Position numbers and translations under genes: made by a program | From: Tupaia tana | Taxonomy: Eukaryota; Chordata; Mammalia; Scandentia; Tupaiidae | Length of the DNA: 64,000 nt | Reading direction: 5' to 3' | Assembly: GCA_026018925.1 (NCBI GenBank) | Contig: JAKSZU010000004.1 | Span: 15,020,964-15,084,963 of the forward strand | The notes under the pieces: model-generated | Seen by the model: the letters and a program-made list of their open reading frames with translations, nothing else | Database searches by the model: none | What the model was told of the DNA's origin: nothing | Shown: positions 35,701 through 42,427 of the stretch, in pieces | How the letters are laid out: the number at the start of each line of letters is the position of its first letter | How positions within the stretch are numbered: the stretch's first letter is position 1

Positions 35701-38700
35701 CATTCAGGTGACTCTGCTGGACACAGTGGAGCTGGCCACGTATACTGTGCGCACCTTTGCGCTCCATAAGGTATGGCCCTGCCCAGTACTTGCTCCACAC
35801 CTGGACCCTGTGAGGGCAGTGCCTGAGTGGTGTGCTGAGGGGGGCGGGGGGGGCGAGAGTCCCCGAGATGGGAGGGTTAGGGGTTCAGCTCAGAGGGGTG
35901 AGTGAGTGTGACACCAACCCCCCATGCTGTGGGAACGGTGCCATGAGCCCGTCAGGCTGCCTCGTGCGGCTTCTAAGTCCCATCAGGGAGGCAGGTAGGT
36001 GGCCTCCCTGCCCCGAGTCTGCTGGAGACTTCTGGTCTCCCCATCTCTCACTACTCTAACCTCCAGAGTGGCTCCAGTGAGAAGCGTGAGCTGCGTCAGT
36101 TCCAGTTCATGGCCTGGCCAGACCACGGGGTTCCTGAGTACCCGACCCCCATCTTGGCCTTCCTGCGGAGGGTCAAGGCCTGCAACCCACTGGATGCTGG
36201 GCCCATGGTGGTGCACTGCAGGTGAGAGGGTGCGGCGCCACCAGAGGGGCGGGGTGGGAAGTTTGGGCCTTCGCCTGAGGGGAGCTTGTGTCCTGCAGCG
36301 CGGGTGTGGGTCGCACGGGCTGCTTCATCGTGATCGATGCCATGCTGGAGCGGATGAAGCACGAGAAGACGGTCGACATCTATGGCCACGTGACGTGCAT
36401 GCGCTCGCAGAGGAACTACATGGTGCAGACGGAGGACCAGTACGTGTTCATCCACGAGGCGCTGCTGGAGGCCGCCACGTGTGGACACACGGAGGTGCCC
36501 GCCCGCAACCTCTACGCCCACATCCAGAAGCTGGGCCAAGTGCCTCCCGGGGAGAGTGTGACTGCCATGGAGCTCGAGTTCAAGGTGGGGCTCAGGTGGG
36601 CCTGCCCGGCTCGGGCCTGGGGGTAGCCTCCCACAGGGAGCCCTGCCTGACCAGTCCTCTCTCTCGGTAGTTGCTGGCCAGCTCCAAGGCCCACACGTCC
36701 CGCTTCATTAGCGCTAACCTGCCCTGCAACAAGTTCAAGAACCGCCTGGTGAACATCATGCCCTACGAACTGACCCGTGTGTGTCTGCAGCCCATCCGTG
36801 GTGTGGAGGGCTCCGACTATATCAATGCCAGCTTCCTGGACGGCTACAGGTCAGCGTGCTTGTCACTGCCCCACTGTGCCCTGTCGGTACCTAGGTTAGC
36901 ACATGGCGGGGGTACGCGGCGGAGTGGGAGCAGCCCAGAGATCGGAGAGAGCTGGGTAGAGCAGCGAGGACTTCCTGGAGGAGGGATGGTCTGAGTGGGC
37001 CCCGCAGGCCGGGCAGAGTTAGGGGAGCCAGGGGGCAACAGCACCTCCAGCGTGTCCAGTCTTATGTCCATGCAGACAGCAGAAGGCCTACATAGCCACC
37101 CAGGGGCCTCTGGCCGAGAGCACCGAGGACTTCTGGCGCATGCTGTGGGAACACCGCTCCACCATCGTCGTCATGCTGACCAAGCTGCGGGAGATGGGCA
37201 GGGTGAGCCCGGCCCTTCTTGTTCCCGGGGAACACAGCCACCCAGGAGAGATGCCCTTCATTCTGCTCCTTCACACCCCAGCACCCATCAGCATAGCCTC
37301 GGACCCCTCTTCCACCACTGGAGCCAGCTATCCCACAATCCTCTGAAACCCCGCTCTCCCGTCCCCTTGTTCTCCGCCTGATCCTGGGCTGGGCCCTCTG
37401 TCCACAGGAGAAGTGCCACCAGTACTGGCCAGCGGAGCGCTCTGCCCGCTACCAGTACTTTGTCGTCGACCCAATGGCTGAGTACAACATGCCCCAGTAC
37501 ATCCTGCGGGAGTTCAAGGTCACAGATGCCCGGGTGAGTGGGCAGGAAAGCGTGCCTGCTTGCACTCATGTATGTCCACGACACTGCCCGGGCACTCATG
37601 GTGTGGCCACTGCCCACAGGGTACCCGAGCTCCCCCTTCCGGAATCCCCAAGGGTGCACAGAGATTGGATGTGAGCTCATCTCCTGGGGTGGCCCCAAGC
37701 ATGGCAGCTTCATGGGTACACACGCCTATGTCATTGAACTGCCTCCCCAAGTCCAGTGGGGCCACTGCCTGAGATACTCTAACCCTGCCTCCGGCCACCT
37801 CTCCCAGGATGGGCAGTCGAGGACGATCCGGCAGTTCCAGTTCACAGACTGGCCAGAGCAGGGTGTGCCCAAGACGGGCGAGGGCTTCATCGACTTCATC
37901 GGGCAGGTGCACAAGACCAAGGAACAGTTCGGGCAGGATGGGCCCATCACGGTGCACTGCAGGTGGGCTGGCCCCATGGGCCCGTGGGGCACAGGCAGGC
38001 CCACTGCCGCCCAGGGTGAGCAGGACTCCTGACCCACCTGTGTCCCTGAGCAGTGCCGGCGTGGGCCGCACCGGGGTGTTCATCACACTGAGCATTGTCT
38101 TGGAGCGCATGCGCTACGAGGGCGTGGTCGACATGTTCCAGACCGTGAAGACCCTCCGCACACAGCGTCCTGCCATGGTGCAGACGGAGGTACGCAGACC
38201 AGTGTGCAGGTAGGGCCTCACCAGGCTTGTCTCTGCACCCCAGGCTGCCTGTGGGCAGCAGTTGTCTAACGCATCCTTCACGCTGCCAACACCTTGCATT
38301 GCCTGCTCCACCCAGTGTACCAGTGGGCAAGGTGGGGGAGGCATGTGCATTTGTGCAGCTGCTCTGGACTGTGCACCAGCAGTGCCACGGGCCCCGGTCC
38401 CGGCTGGGCAGAGCATTCCCCATGGGGTGCAGTTTAGGAGCAGGTAAACCGGCAGAGGTGACAGGGAACTTGCTAGATGTGAGGGCCTGGGAGATGGAAG
38501 GAGACAGACGAGCCTTCGGAAGTGCTTTCAGGTTTCCCAGGACGAGGCCTGGGTGGCTATGTGGGTCTGGCACCTGCTTCTGGCCAGCACAGGCCAGCTC
38601 ACTGGATACCCACCAACCGGCAGCGGCAGCGGGTATCCACAATGCTGCCCTCGCTGACCAGCCCCTGTCCCGGCAGGACCAGTACCAGCTGTGCTACCGC

Positions 38701-38745
38701 GCGGCCCTGGAGTACCTCGGCAGCTTTGACCACTATGCAACGTAA
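8510..38745 (+). CDS. PTPRF: PTPRF (LAR) receptor tyrosine phosphatase, joined coding region, 5' end outside window
   Basis: Joining the exons listed below gives about 1,681 residues ending at TAA 38743-38745. The order is Ig3, FN1-FN8, membrane-proximal region with an RRRRR cleavage site, transmembrane helix, D1 phosphatase, D2 pseudophosphatase. Human LAR is about 1,907 residues, so roughly 226 N-terminal residues (signal peptide, Ig1, Ig2) lie upstream. LAR is a type IIa receptor phosphatase at the plasma membrane. Its Ig domains bind heparan/chondroitin sulfate proteoglycans and synaptic adhesion partners, and D2 binds liprin-alpha. PTPRF is chosen over PTPRD and PTPRS because the residues match LAR closely and because KDM4A follows downstream. 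No frameshift or premature stop was seen; every exon junction keeps phase. Confidence 0.97.
8985..9115 (-). repeat. MIR SINE fragment
   Basis: TTTTACAGATGAGGAAACAG and TTGCCCAGGGTCACACAG are the reverse complement of the MIR core. Confidence 0.85.
9700..9915 (-). repeat. Diverged type A-like SINE
   Basis: CAACCCCTTCTCCAACTCCT and AGCTGCCGGGTCTAGG to CCATGTGGGACCC follow the type A order. Confidence 0.6.
10159..10405 (+). repeat. Type A SINE
   Basis: Head GGCCCAGCAGATGGCGTAAT, tail CACCCTATAGCAAAAATC, then a (CA)n run (10403-10427) in place of poly-A. Confidence 0.9.
10829..11410 (+). CDS. PTPRF: PTPRF exon: FN1 and FN2
   Basis: Acceptor CTTCCCAG ends at 10828, donor GTAGGT starts at 11411, phase 1 to phase 1. 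It begins [11 protein letters not shown] and ends VKTQQG. Two fibronectin III domains are visible, each with the typical Trp in the B strand (LTWDSG, VQWEPP) and Tyr near the F strand ([16 protein letters not shown]). FN domains of LAR form the extended ectodomain stalk. Confidence 0.97.
11610..11746 (+). CDS. PTPRF: PTPRF exon: FN3, first half
   Basis: Acceptor GTTGCAG ends at 11609; donor GTGAGC starts at 11747. Entry is phase 1 and exit phase 0. It reads [14 protein letters not shown] and onward to [10 protein letters not shown], with the FN B-strand Trp in LSWLLPP. It continues directly into the exon at 12213. Confidence 0.96.
12213..12357 (+). CDS. PTPRF: PTPRF exon: FN3, second half
   Basis: Acceptor GCTCTTCCAG ends at 12212 and donor GTAAGT starts at 12358, phase 0 to phase 1. 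It reads [20 protein letters not shown] and ends in ARTAQS. The LKPDTLYRF motif is the FN E-F loop and F strand. Confidence 0.96.
12358..16014 (+). other. PTPRF: Long PTPRF intron, no gene
   Basis: Degenerate TG-rich sequence at 12800-13260, one type B SINE, an old unnamed repeat at about 13690-14040, and purine-rich sequence at 14040-15200. The long reverse frames at 15096-15944 lack coding support. Confidence 0.7.
13488..13641 (-). repeat. Type B SINE
   Basis: TTTAATTTGCTCTGAGAGGG to CCATGCCACCTGCCAGCCCC. Confidence 0.9.
16015..16320 (+). CDS. PTPRF: PTPRF exon: FN4
   Basis: Acceptor CTTCCCCAG ends at 16014; donor GTAGGC starts at 16321, phase 1 to phase 1. It reads [16 protein letters not shown] and onward to [11 protein letters not shown]. 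One whole FN III domain, with VSWVPPP and [12 protein letters not shown], lies on a single exon. Confidence 0.97.
17042..17235 (+). CDS. PTPRF: PTPRF exon: FN5, first part
   Basis: Acceptor CTGGCCCCCAG ends at 17041; donor GTGCAC starts at 17236. Entry phase 1, exit phase 0. It reads [20 protein letters not shown] and ends DVMLAEAQ. The donor is weak and the exon lies upstream of the regulated 27-nt cassette. NST is a glycosylation sequon. Confidence 0.96.
17482..17526. repeat. Short tandem repeat, 16-bp unit
   Basis: CAGCCTTGGTGGCTCA at 17482 and 17498, with a partial third copy at 17514. Confidence 0.95.
19724..19745. repeat. (CA)n microsatellite
   Basis: About 11 CA units in the intron upstream of the 27-nt exon. 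Confidence 0.95.
20017..20043 (+). CDS. PTPRF: PTPRF 27-nt cassette exon in FN5 (LASE-c)
   Basis: Acceptor CGGTCAG ends at 20016; donor GTAAGT starts at 20044. It encodes WQPEESEDY in phase 0, between AEAQ (17235) and ETTISG (21369). Human LAR has WRPEESEDY here. This matches the known LAR alternatively spliced element c, whose inclusion is tissue-regulated and changes the laminin-nidogen binding of FN5. Skipping it keeps frame. Confidence 0.93.
20140..20360. promoter_or_regulatory. Candidate conserved enhancer 2, just downstream of the 27-nt cassette
   Basis: Unique-looking sequence beginning about 100 nt after the 27-nt exon, including two GATTGGCG-like words (TTGGCGTTTAGACGC, GATTGGCGTTTCC) and GATCGACC. 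It is free of repeats and could be a splicing or transcriptional regulator. Confidence 0.35.
21369..21486 (+). CDS. PTPRF: PTPRF exon: FN5, second part
   Basis: Acceptor CTCCCTCAG ends at 21368; donor GTGAGT starts at 21487. Entry phase 0, exit phase 1. It reads [20 protein letters not shown] and ends [10 protein letters not shown]. It completes FN5 after the optional cassette. Confidence 0.96.
21563..22141 (+). CDS. PTPRF: PTPRF exon: FN6 and FN7
   Basis: Acceptor GTGGTTCAG ends at 21562; donor GTGTGT starts at 22142, phase 1 to phase 1. It begins [20 protein letters not shown] and ends QSRTMPVEQ. Two FN III domains on one exon, mirroring the FN1-FN2 exon. The intron before it is only 76 nt. 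Confidence 0.97.
22205..22610. repeat. Degenerate minisatellite
   Basis: Words like TGACCCACTGACCTCT and CTGGTGTG recur roughly every 30-60 nt with many changes. No gene is in this stretch. Confidence 0.55.
22853..22950 (+). CDS. PTPRF: PTPRF exon: FN8, first part
   Basis: Acceptor CTCCTCCACAG ends at 22852; donor GTGGGT starts at 22951. It reads [20 protein letters not shown] and ends SAVPFK, entering in phase 1 and leaving in phase 0. Confidence 0.96.
23120..23373 (+). CDS. PTPRF: PTPRF exon: FN8, remainder, and membrane-proximal segment
   Basis: Acceptor GCCCCCACAG ends at 23119; donor GTGCAG starts at 23374. It reads [20 protein letters not shown] and ends VQDVSLV plus two bases of Arg (phase 2). 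It finishes FN8 and opens the extracellular membrane-proximal region. Confidence 0.96.
23453..23546 (+). CDS. PTPRF: PTPRF exon: membrane-proximal region
   Basis: Acceptor CTGCCCCCAG ends at 23452; donor GTGCCT starts at 23547. It reads (R)[20 protein letters not shown] and ends EELQLDE in phase 0. The 79-nt intron before it is very short. The donor is suboptimal but the reading frame join is exact. Confidence 0.95.
24150..24368 (+). CDS. PTPRF: PTPRF exon: proprotein convertase cleavage site
   Basis: Acceptor TGCCCCCAG ends at 24149; donor GTCTGC starts at 24369; phase 0 at both ends. It reads [20 protein letters not shown] and ends [10 protein letters not shown]. The five arginines (24186-24200) form the furin-type site at which LAR is cut into the extracellular E subunit and the membrane P subunit, which stay non-covalently joined. 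Confidence 0.96.
24693..24847 (+). CDS. PTPRF: PTPRF exon: transmembrane segment
   Basis: Acceptor CTGGGCCACAG ends at 24692; donor GTAAGT starts at 24848. It begins [16 protein letters not shown]. The single membrane helix follows PEMLWVTG ([18 protein letters not shown]) and the stop-transfer residues KR begin the cytoplasmic tail. It exits in phase 2 inside an Arg codon. Confidence 0.97.
24848..27038 (+). other. PTPRF: PTPRF intron after the transmembrane exon
   Basis: Holds only the candidate microexon at 26020; no SINE and nothing else recognised. Confidence 0.6.
26020..26031 (+). CDS. PTPRF: Candidate 12-nt PTPRF juxtamembrane microexon
   Basis: TAAACAAGAAAG lies between a pyrimidine-rich tract ending GGGACCTAG and the donor GTAGGA. 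Spliced into the phase-2 junction between 24847 and 27039 it stays open and inserts four residues: FK-S-K-Q-E-R-K-R-T-H. PTPRS carries an extra KPDS at the equivalent juxtamembrane place, which suggests a shared microexon. Evidence is only signals, length and phase; a 12-nt match can arise by chance. Confidence 0.4.
27039..27154 (+). CDS. PTPRF: PTPRF exon: cytoplasmic juxtamembrane
   Basis: Acceptor CCTGTTTAG ends at 27038; donor GTAGGG starts at 27155. It reads [20 protein letters not shown] and ends RRLNYQTP plus one base (phase 1). Ser-rich and basic. It precedes the optional 33-nt cassette. Confidence 0.96.
27826..28000. repeat. Old interspersed repeat, name not assigned
   Basis: AACTTAGTGGCTTGAGACAG and TCACAGTTTTTGTGAGTCAG are words of a common ancient mammalian repeat. 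Confidence 0.5.
28008..28226. mobile_element. Ancient MER-type nonautonomous DNA transposon
   Basis: Terminal inverted repeats CAGGGGTTGGCAAACT and a diverged counterpart near 28205, with the family-typical TTTTACTGGAACACAGCCAC inside. I recognise the mammalian family but do not assign the name with certainty. Confidence 0.6.
28738..28914 (+). repeat. Type B SINE with target duplication
   Basis: Flanked by the 12-bp direct repeat AAATGTCACTCT at 28726-28737 and 28915-28926. Confidence 0.93.
28983..29212 (-). repeat. Type A-like SINE (older subtype)
   Basis: TTTTTGCCATAGGGCATGTG to AACCACCACGCCACCTGC. Confidence 0.88.
29552..29798 (+). repeat. Type A-like SINE (older subtype)
   Basis: GGGCCAGCAGGTGCTGTGGA to a poly-A of about 18. 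Confidence 0.88.
30327..30359 (+). CDS. PTPRF: PTPRF 33-nt cassette exon in the juxtamembrane region (LASE-a type)
   Basis: GTTCC to ATCTCAA is exactly 33 nt, flanked by TTTTCTCTGCAG and GTTAGT. In the phase-1 junction between 27154 and 31160 it reads [13 protein letters not shown] without a stop, adding 11 residues just before D1. A 33-nt neuronal/tissue-regulated cytoplasmic cassette is known in LAR. A 300-nt CT-rich tract follows the exon. Confidence 0.85.
30360..31159 (+). other. PTPRF: PTPRF intron with a long CT-rich tract
   Basis: 30400-30715 is strongly pyrimidine-rich on +, directly downstream of the 33-nt cassette. The rest holds nothing recognisable. Confidence 0.7.
31160..31257 (+). 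CDS. PTPRF: PTPRF exon: start of the D1 wedge region
   Basis: Acceptor GCTCCTCAG ends at 31159; donor GTGAGA starts at 31258. It reads (G)[19 protein letters not shown] and ends GLKFSQEYE in phase 0. This is the helix-turn-helix wedge at the N terminus of receptor PTP D1 domains. Confidence 0.96.
31530..31819 (+). repeat. Type A SINE with target duplication
   Basis: Flanked by GACACAGACGCAG at 31517-31529 and 31820-31832; head GGACCAGCAGTTACGGTAAG. Confidence 0.93.
31845..31990 (-). repeat. MIR SINE fragment
   Basis: Contains CTTACAGATGAGGAGGCGGG in a diverged MIR context, adjacent to a younger SINE. Confidence 0.65.
33351..33603 (-). repeat. Type A-like SINE (older subtype)
   Basis: GGTGTGTGATTGCCAGAGAG to ACCACCATGCCATCTGCC. 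Confidence 0.85.
33858..34037 (+). repeat. SINE with type B head and type A-like tail
   Basis: Head GCTAGCAGGTGGCATGGTAG and GCTTGCTTTCTCATTTTCTC are type B; the tail GTGAGCACTCATGCCCTATA is type A. Confidence 0.85.
34515..34638 (+). CDS. PTPRF: PTPRF exon: D1 phosphatase, KNRY loop
   Basis: Acceptor TTCCCTGCAG ends at 34514; donor GTGAGC starts at 34639. It reads [20 protein letters not shown], then [25 protein letters not shown] carries the Tyr that recognises phosphotyrosine substrate. Phase 0 in, phase 1 out. Confidence 0.97.
34797..34972 (+). CDS. PTPRF: PTPRF exon: D1 core
   Basis: Acceptor CTGTCCACAG ends at 34796; donor GTGAGG starts at 34973. It reads (G)[20 protein letters not shown] and ends [19 protein letters not shown] and the [16 protein letters not shown] motifs are conserved PTP core motifs. 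Confidence 0.97.
35265..35470. promoter_or_regulatory. Candidate conserved enhancer 3 between D1 exons
   Basis: AT-rich non-repetitive block with TAATTA at 35292, CATAAACATTATGG and AATAATTTTCAATTACGG, inside an otherwise GC-rich intron. No ORF. Looks like a homeodomain-rich noncoding element. Confidence 0.4.
35651..35770 (+). CDS. PTPRF: PTPRF exon: D1 core
   Basis: Acceptor CTCTCTGCAG ends at 35650; donor GTATGG starts at 35771; phase 0 both ends, 40 codons. It reads [20 protein letters not shown] and ends [15 protein letters not shown] is a PTP signature segment. Confidence 0.97.
36067..36221 (+). CDS. PTPRF: PTPRF exon: D1 WPD loop and catalytic cysteine
   Basis: Acceptor TAACCTCCAG ends at 36066; donor GTGAGA starts at 36222. 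It reads [20 protein letters not shown] and ends GPMVVHC plus two bases. The WPD acid Asp is at 36121-36123 and the nucleophilic Cys at 36217-36219. Both catalytic residues are intact, so D1 should be active. Confidence 0.97.
36299..36584 (+). CDS. PTPRF: PTPRF exon: D1 P-loop, Q-loop and D1-D2 linker
   Basis: Acceptor GTCCTGCAG ends at 36298; donor GTGGGG starts at 36585. It completes [12 protein letters not shown] with the phosphate-binding Arg, then [11 protein letters not shown] (Q-loop), and ends at [10 protein letters not shown] in phase 0. The 77-nt intron splits the P-loop, as in other family members. Confidence 0.97.
36671..36849 (+). CDS. PTPRF: PTPRF exon: D2, KNRL variant loop
   Basis: Acceptor CTCTCGGTAG ends at 36670; donor GTCAGC starts at 36850. 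It reads [20 protein letters not shown], then [20 protein letters not shown]. The D1 KNRY is KNRL here, one of the two changes known to silence LAR D2. It ends SFLDGY in phase 2. Confidence 0.97.
37076..37202 (+). CDS. PTPRF: PTPRF exon: D2 core
   Basis: Acceptor TCCATGCAG ends at 37075; donor GTGAGC starts at 37203. It reads (R)[20 protein letters not shown] and ends [10 protein letters not shown]. It carries the TQGPLAES core motif. Confidence 0.97.
37408..37533 (+). CDS. PTPRF: PTPRF exon: D2 core
   Basis: Acceptor CTGTCCACAG ends at 37407; donor GTGAGT starts at 37534; phase 0 both ends. It reads [20 protein letters not shown] and ends REFKVTDAR. Confidence 0.97.
37808..37962 (+). CDS. 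PTPRF: PTPRF exon: D2 WPE loop and cysteine
   Basis: Acceptor ACCTCTCCCAG ends at 37807; donor GTGGGC starts at 37963. It reads [20 protein letters not shown] and ends GPITVHC plus two bases. The general acid is Glu (37856-37858) rather than Asp, and Cys 37958-37960 is retained. This is the classical LAR D2 with little or no activity, used for regulation and liprin-alpha binding. Confidence 0.97.
38054..38189 (+). CDS. PTPRF: PTPRF exon: D2 P-loop
   Basis: Acceptor CCTGAGCAG ends at 38053; donor GTACGC starts at 38190. It completes [12 protein letters not shown] and continues [20 protein letters not shown] to RPAMVQTE in phase 0. Confidence 0.97.
38677..38745 (+). CDS. PTPRF: PTPRF last coding exon with stop
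   Basis: Acceptor TGTCCCGGCAG ends at 38676. It reads [22 protein letters not shown] and stops at TAA 38743-38745. The C terminus matches human LAR. The same exon continues into the 3'UTR. Confidence 0.97.
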   Translation, partial: DQYQLCYRAALEYLGSFDHYAT

Positions 38746-39070
38746 CTACCGCTCCCCTCTCCTCCGCTGCCCCCTGGGGGGCTCCGGAGGGGAACCAGCT
38801 CCTCTGAGCCATACCGACCGTCGTCCAGCCCTCCTGCACGGATGCCGTCGCTGGCAGAGCACAGCCCACGGGGATCACAGCGTTTCAGGAACATTGCCAC
38901 ACTTTCCGGAGAGCCCAGGACCCTGGGCGAGTGGGCGGGCCAGCAGGTGGTGCTGTGGCCCCTCTGCCCATCAGGCCCGCCTGGAGCCCGCTTCAAGCTC
39001 TCTGTCCCGCTGCCGCGTTTCTCATGCTTCTCATGGGGTGGGGATGGGGACAAAGCCTCCTTTTTTATAC

Positions 39071-39076
39071 ATTAAA
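39071..39076 (+). promoter_or_regulatory. PTPRF: Possible proximal polyadenylation signal of PTPRF
   Basis: ATTAAA about 325 nt after the stop, followed by T-rich and GT-rich sequence. Whether it is used cannot be told from sequence. Confidence 0.35.
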
Positions 39077-39371
39077 TGGGGTAGACTGAGGGATTCTAGT
39101 CTCTTCCCTCTGATTTTTCCTTTTGCAAATTTTTAACTGCAGAATGGGCCACTGTGGGGGTTGGGATTTATTTCTTTTTCTTTTTGAGTTCACCTTAGAT
39201 CCTTTTTTGGTATGACTTGACTGCTGAAAGACAGAATACACCTTCCTCGTGTTGGGCTGGGGCTGCCAACCTGAGCGGCAGGGCCAGGGGGTGCGGCCGA
39301 TCCGCCGGCTCTTCAGCCAGTCAGACGAGATCCTGTTTCAGCAAATGCAGGGAAACACACTTTTCTCCTTT

Positions 39372-39408
<37 letters not shown>

Positions 39409-40343
39409 TTTGTTTTTTCTTAAGAGCCTTTTTTAGGCCCCACAGACAGTGGTGGGCGGGGAGGAGATGGGAAACACACATCCCAGTTGTCTATTCCAGT
39501 GTGTGTTCAACATTCACAGCCCAGAACCACAGCTGTGTCTGGGGGAGCCTGGCAAGGCATTCCTCATCACCATTGTGTTTGCAAAGGTTAAAGCAAAAAC
39601 AAAAACAAAAAAACCCACAAAAATCAAAAAAAAAAAAAAAAAGAAAGAAAAAGGAAACGAGAGAGTCGTTCCATGTCCCCTGCTTCAAGCCCCCAAGAGG
39701 GGAGGCAACTGCCTGCACCTGGGGTGCCCTCTGGGCCCTCAGAGCCTCGCGTTCGATGCCAGCATTGCAGCATGGCGTGGTGTTTGCGGGCCCGTGGGGC
39801 CAAGACAATAGCACAGGGCAGGGCGAGTGCCACGCCCCTCACACCTCAGGGCCAAGCAGGGCAGAGTTGGTCCTTCAGTTGCAGGCCAGTGGGCCCGGTG
39901 GGCCTGGTAGCACATGTCCTCAGCGCGGGCCAGATGGTTTCCCTCCCTGGTTTGCAGCTGTTTTCAAAGCCCCTGAGAATCGTCCTTTCCACTCCAAGAT
40001 GCCCTCACAGACCAATGTGGCAAGACTACTGGACCTCTATCCATGGTACTATAACCCTATTGGCTCGGCTGGCTGAGGGGCAGGGAGAGGGCCTCCCGGA
40101 GCAGCACTATCTAGGAGGGTGAGTGGGGGCGGGGAAGGGTGCATAGCTCTCAGCTGGAGGACTGTCTCAGAGTCCCCCCATCTAACTAGACTCAGTCAAG
40201 ATCAACAATCCAGGGTTGGTGATGTTGGATGAAACATTCATTTTTACCTTGTGGATGCTAGTGCTGTAGAGTTCACTGTTGTACACAGTCTGTTTTCTAT
40301 TTGTTAAGAAAAACTACAGCATCATTGCATAATTCTTGATGGT

Positions 40344-40349
40344 AATAAA
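40344..40349 (+). promoter_or_regulatory. PTPRF: PTPRF distal polyadenylation signal
   Basis: Canonical AATAAA, in an AT-rich stretch that then changes to SINE-rich intergenic DNA. It fits the known length of the PTPRF 3'UTR. Confidence 0.8.
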
Positions 40350-40739
40350 TTTGAATAATCTGATTTCTTACAAGCCAGGCCTCTGTCTCAGCTCTTTGTG
40401 GAACCAGAGCCTGGGTGAAGTTGGTAGCTGGGGTAGCTCCGCAGAATCCCTGTCCCGGGTGAGCCTGTGAGAGTAGACAGCTGGCACAACTGCATTTTGG
40501 AAAGGAGCTGGTTCAAGGTGGACATGGAGCCACAGCCCCCAGGGCCAGGCCTGAGCCCCAGTGCCTGGGGAGAGTGCCTTGGGCTCAGGAGCATGCCCTC
40601 TGCCCCCCTACTCCTAGGGGATTGTGGTTGCCAGGTCGGGGCTGCTGGGACTCCCACTTCCCTGCTCCCATCACTTGTGTCTCCCCCTCACCTGCTCTAA
40701 GGAGGGAAGGCCTTGTGGCAGAGACTGGCCACATGGAAA

Positions 40740-41234
40740 TCGTTTGCCCAAGGTTCTGAGAGGAGAATGGAGGAGAAGGGATTGAGGCGTGGCCTTCCCC
40801 TCGAGGGGTGATTTCTCACTTTCTGTCTCTCTCTGTCTTTCTGGCAAGCTAATGCACCCTATAGCAAAAACCTCTCCAAAAAAAACCTCTAGGCAGGGGG
40901 GCCAGCAGGTGGTGTGGTGGTTGAGGGCACTAGACTCTCACATGGCCGACCGTGGTTCGAGTCCCAGACCTGGTGAATTGCTTTCTTACTTTCCCTCTCT
41001 CTCATTCTGCCCCTCTCTGGTCAAATTTAAATAAATAAATAAATAAATAAATTGAAATAAAATAATTCCTTTAAAAAAAATCTATAGGCAGGGGCCAGCA
41101 GGTGACATGATGGTTAAGGCACTGGACTCTCACATGGTTGACTGTAGTTCAAGTCCCAGACTTGGTGGCTTGTTTTCTCAGATTTCCTCTCATTTCTCTC
41201 TTTCTCTGGTCAAATTAAAAAAAAAAAAAAATTG
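40740..41234 (+). repeat. Three consecutive SINEs: truncated A, B, B
   Basis: Type A body and tail at about 40740-40888, type B at 40897-41074, type B at 41091-41234, all on +. CTATAGGCA-like words lie between them. Confidence 0.88.
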
Positions 41235-41361
41235 ATTTTTAAAATACTTTTTAAAGAACTATAGGCAAAGATCCACTGCAGCATTATTCATAATACTGAA
41301 AAATTAGAAACAGCCCACATTAGACATACACATGGTCTACGGCCTTAATGAAGGGAACTCA

Positions 41362-41450
41362 GACCACAAGAATCTGCATCACCTGCGGCTGTTTAGAAAT
41401 GTATTATCTCAGGCTTCTCTCCAGAGCTGCTGAATCAGACTTCGTAGATC
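41362..41450 (+). mobile_element. MER5A fragment
   Basis: GAATCTGCATCACCTG, TTTAGAAATG and GCTGCTGAATCAGACTT match the MER5A interior. Confidence 0.6.
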
Positions 41451-41559
41451 AAGTTCCTTATGGTATTTTATAAGCATTAAAATTAGAGAGCACGGGCAAG
41501 TATAGACACCAAAATGTTAGCAGTGATTTTCCAGGTGGTGATGTGCCCTATTTTAAACT

Positions 41560-41722
41560 CATTTTCTTTTTTAAAAAAAGAATTTTTCCTTCCTTCTTTT
41601 CTTTCATTTCCCTCAGAGAGGGACAAAGTGAGAGAAAGTAAGCCACCAGGTCCGAGACTCAAACCACAGTCAGCCATGTGGGAGTCCAGTCCACTTAACC
41701 ACATACCACCTGCTGGCCCCTT
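41560..41722 (-). repeat. Type B SINE
   Basis: Reverse copy ending ATACCACCTGCTGGCCCC. Confidence 0.9.
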
Positions 41723-42427
41723 AAACACACTTTCTATTTTTCCTGCTTCTGACATGCATTTCTTCCGTGAGCATGTGCCACTGTGATGCCATGCCGTGGG
41801 CGCACGTGTTTTCTCTGAGGGATACCCTTCTGCTGGATTACCCTTCCTGGCACCCCTCATCCGGGCTCGCATCCTCTGAGTCCCTCCTGGCCCTTTCCCC
41901 CACACGAACCTCACATCCAGCGGTGTGACTGATCCAGTAACTGGCACTGTGCTCAAAAGTATTCTTGCCTCTTAAGCTGTTCAAATACTAAAATAGAAAA
42001 AATAAAAACATCAAAAAAATGATTGTGGCTGCTGTACAGAATGAAATGCACACTGGCATGATTTTGCATCATTCTTCTGTCTCCTCCACTACCCTGGGCA
42101 CTTCCTGAGGACAAGGACCGCCTCTCACTTGCTCCCAGCTTGGGACTGACCCAAAGTAGGGGCTCCATTCATGTTTGCTCAGGGCCTGAGAGGGCCTGGC
42201 CTACCCCTGAGGCAAGGAGTCATTCTGGCTGGCTGAAGGCATTCCAGCTGGGCCTGGGCAGCAGTCAGTCCTCAGAATCTCCACTCCCAGCTCCTCGGAG
42301 GCCCTTCCTTTTGCTGTCAGCCTGAGCATACCCCCTAGTCAGCTTTAAGAGGGACTTTCCATCCCCCAACCAGCCTAAGAAGGGTCTAGTATCTACCTCA
42401 CCAAGCCCCACCTCCCTGAGCTGCTCT

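Larger units (their letters stand above)
38746..40370 (+). other. PTPRF: PTPRF 3' untranslated region
   Basis: About 1.6 kb from the stop to just past AATAAA at 40344-40349. It contains an earlier ATTAAA at 39071-39076 that could give a short 3'UTR, a run of 33 T (39374-39406) and a run of 17 A (39626-39642). No SINE of the lineage family interrupts it. The cleavage point is estimated from the signal position, not seen. Confidence 0.8.
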
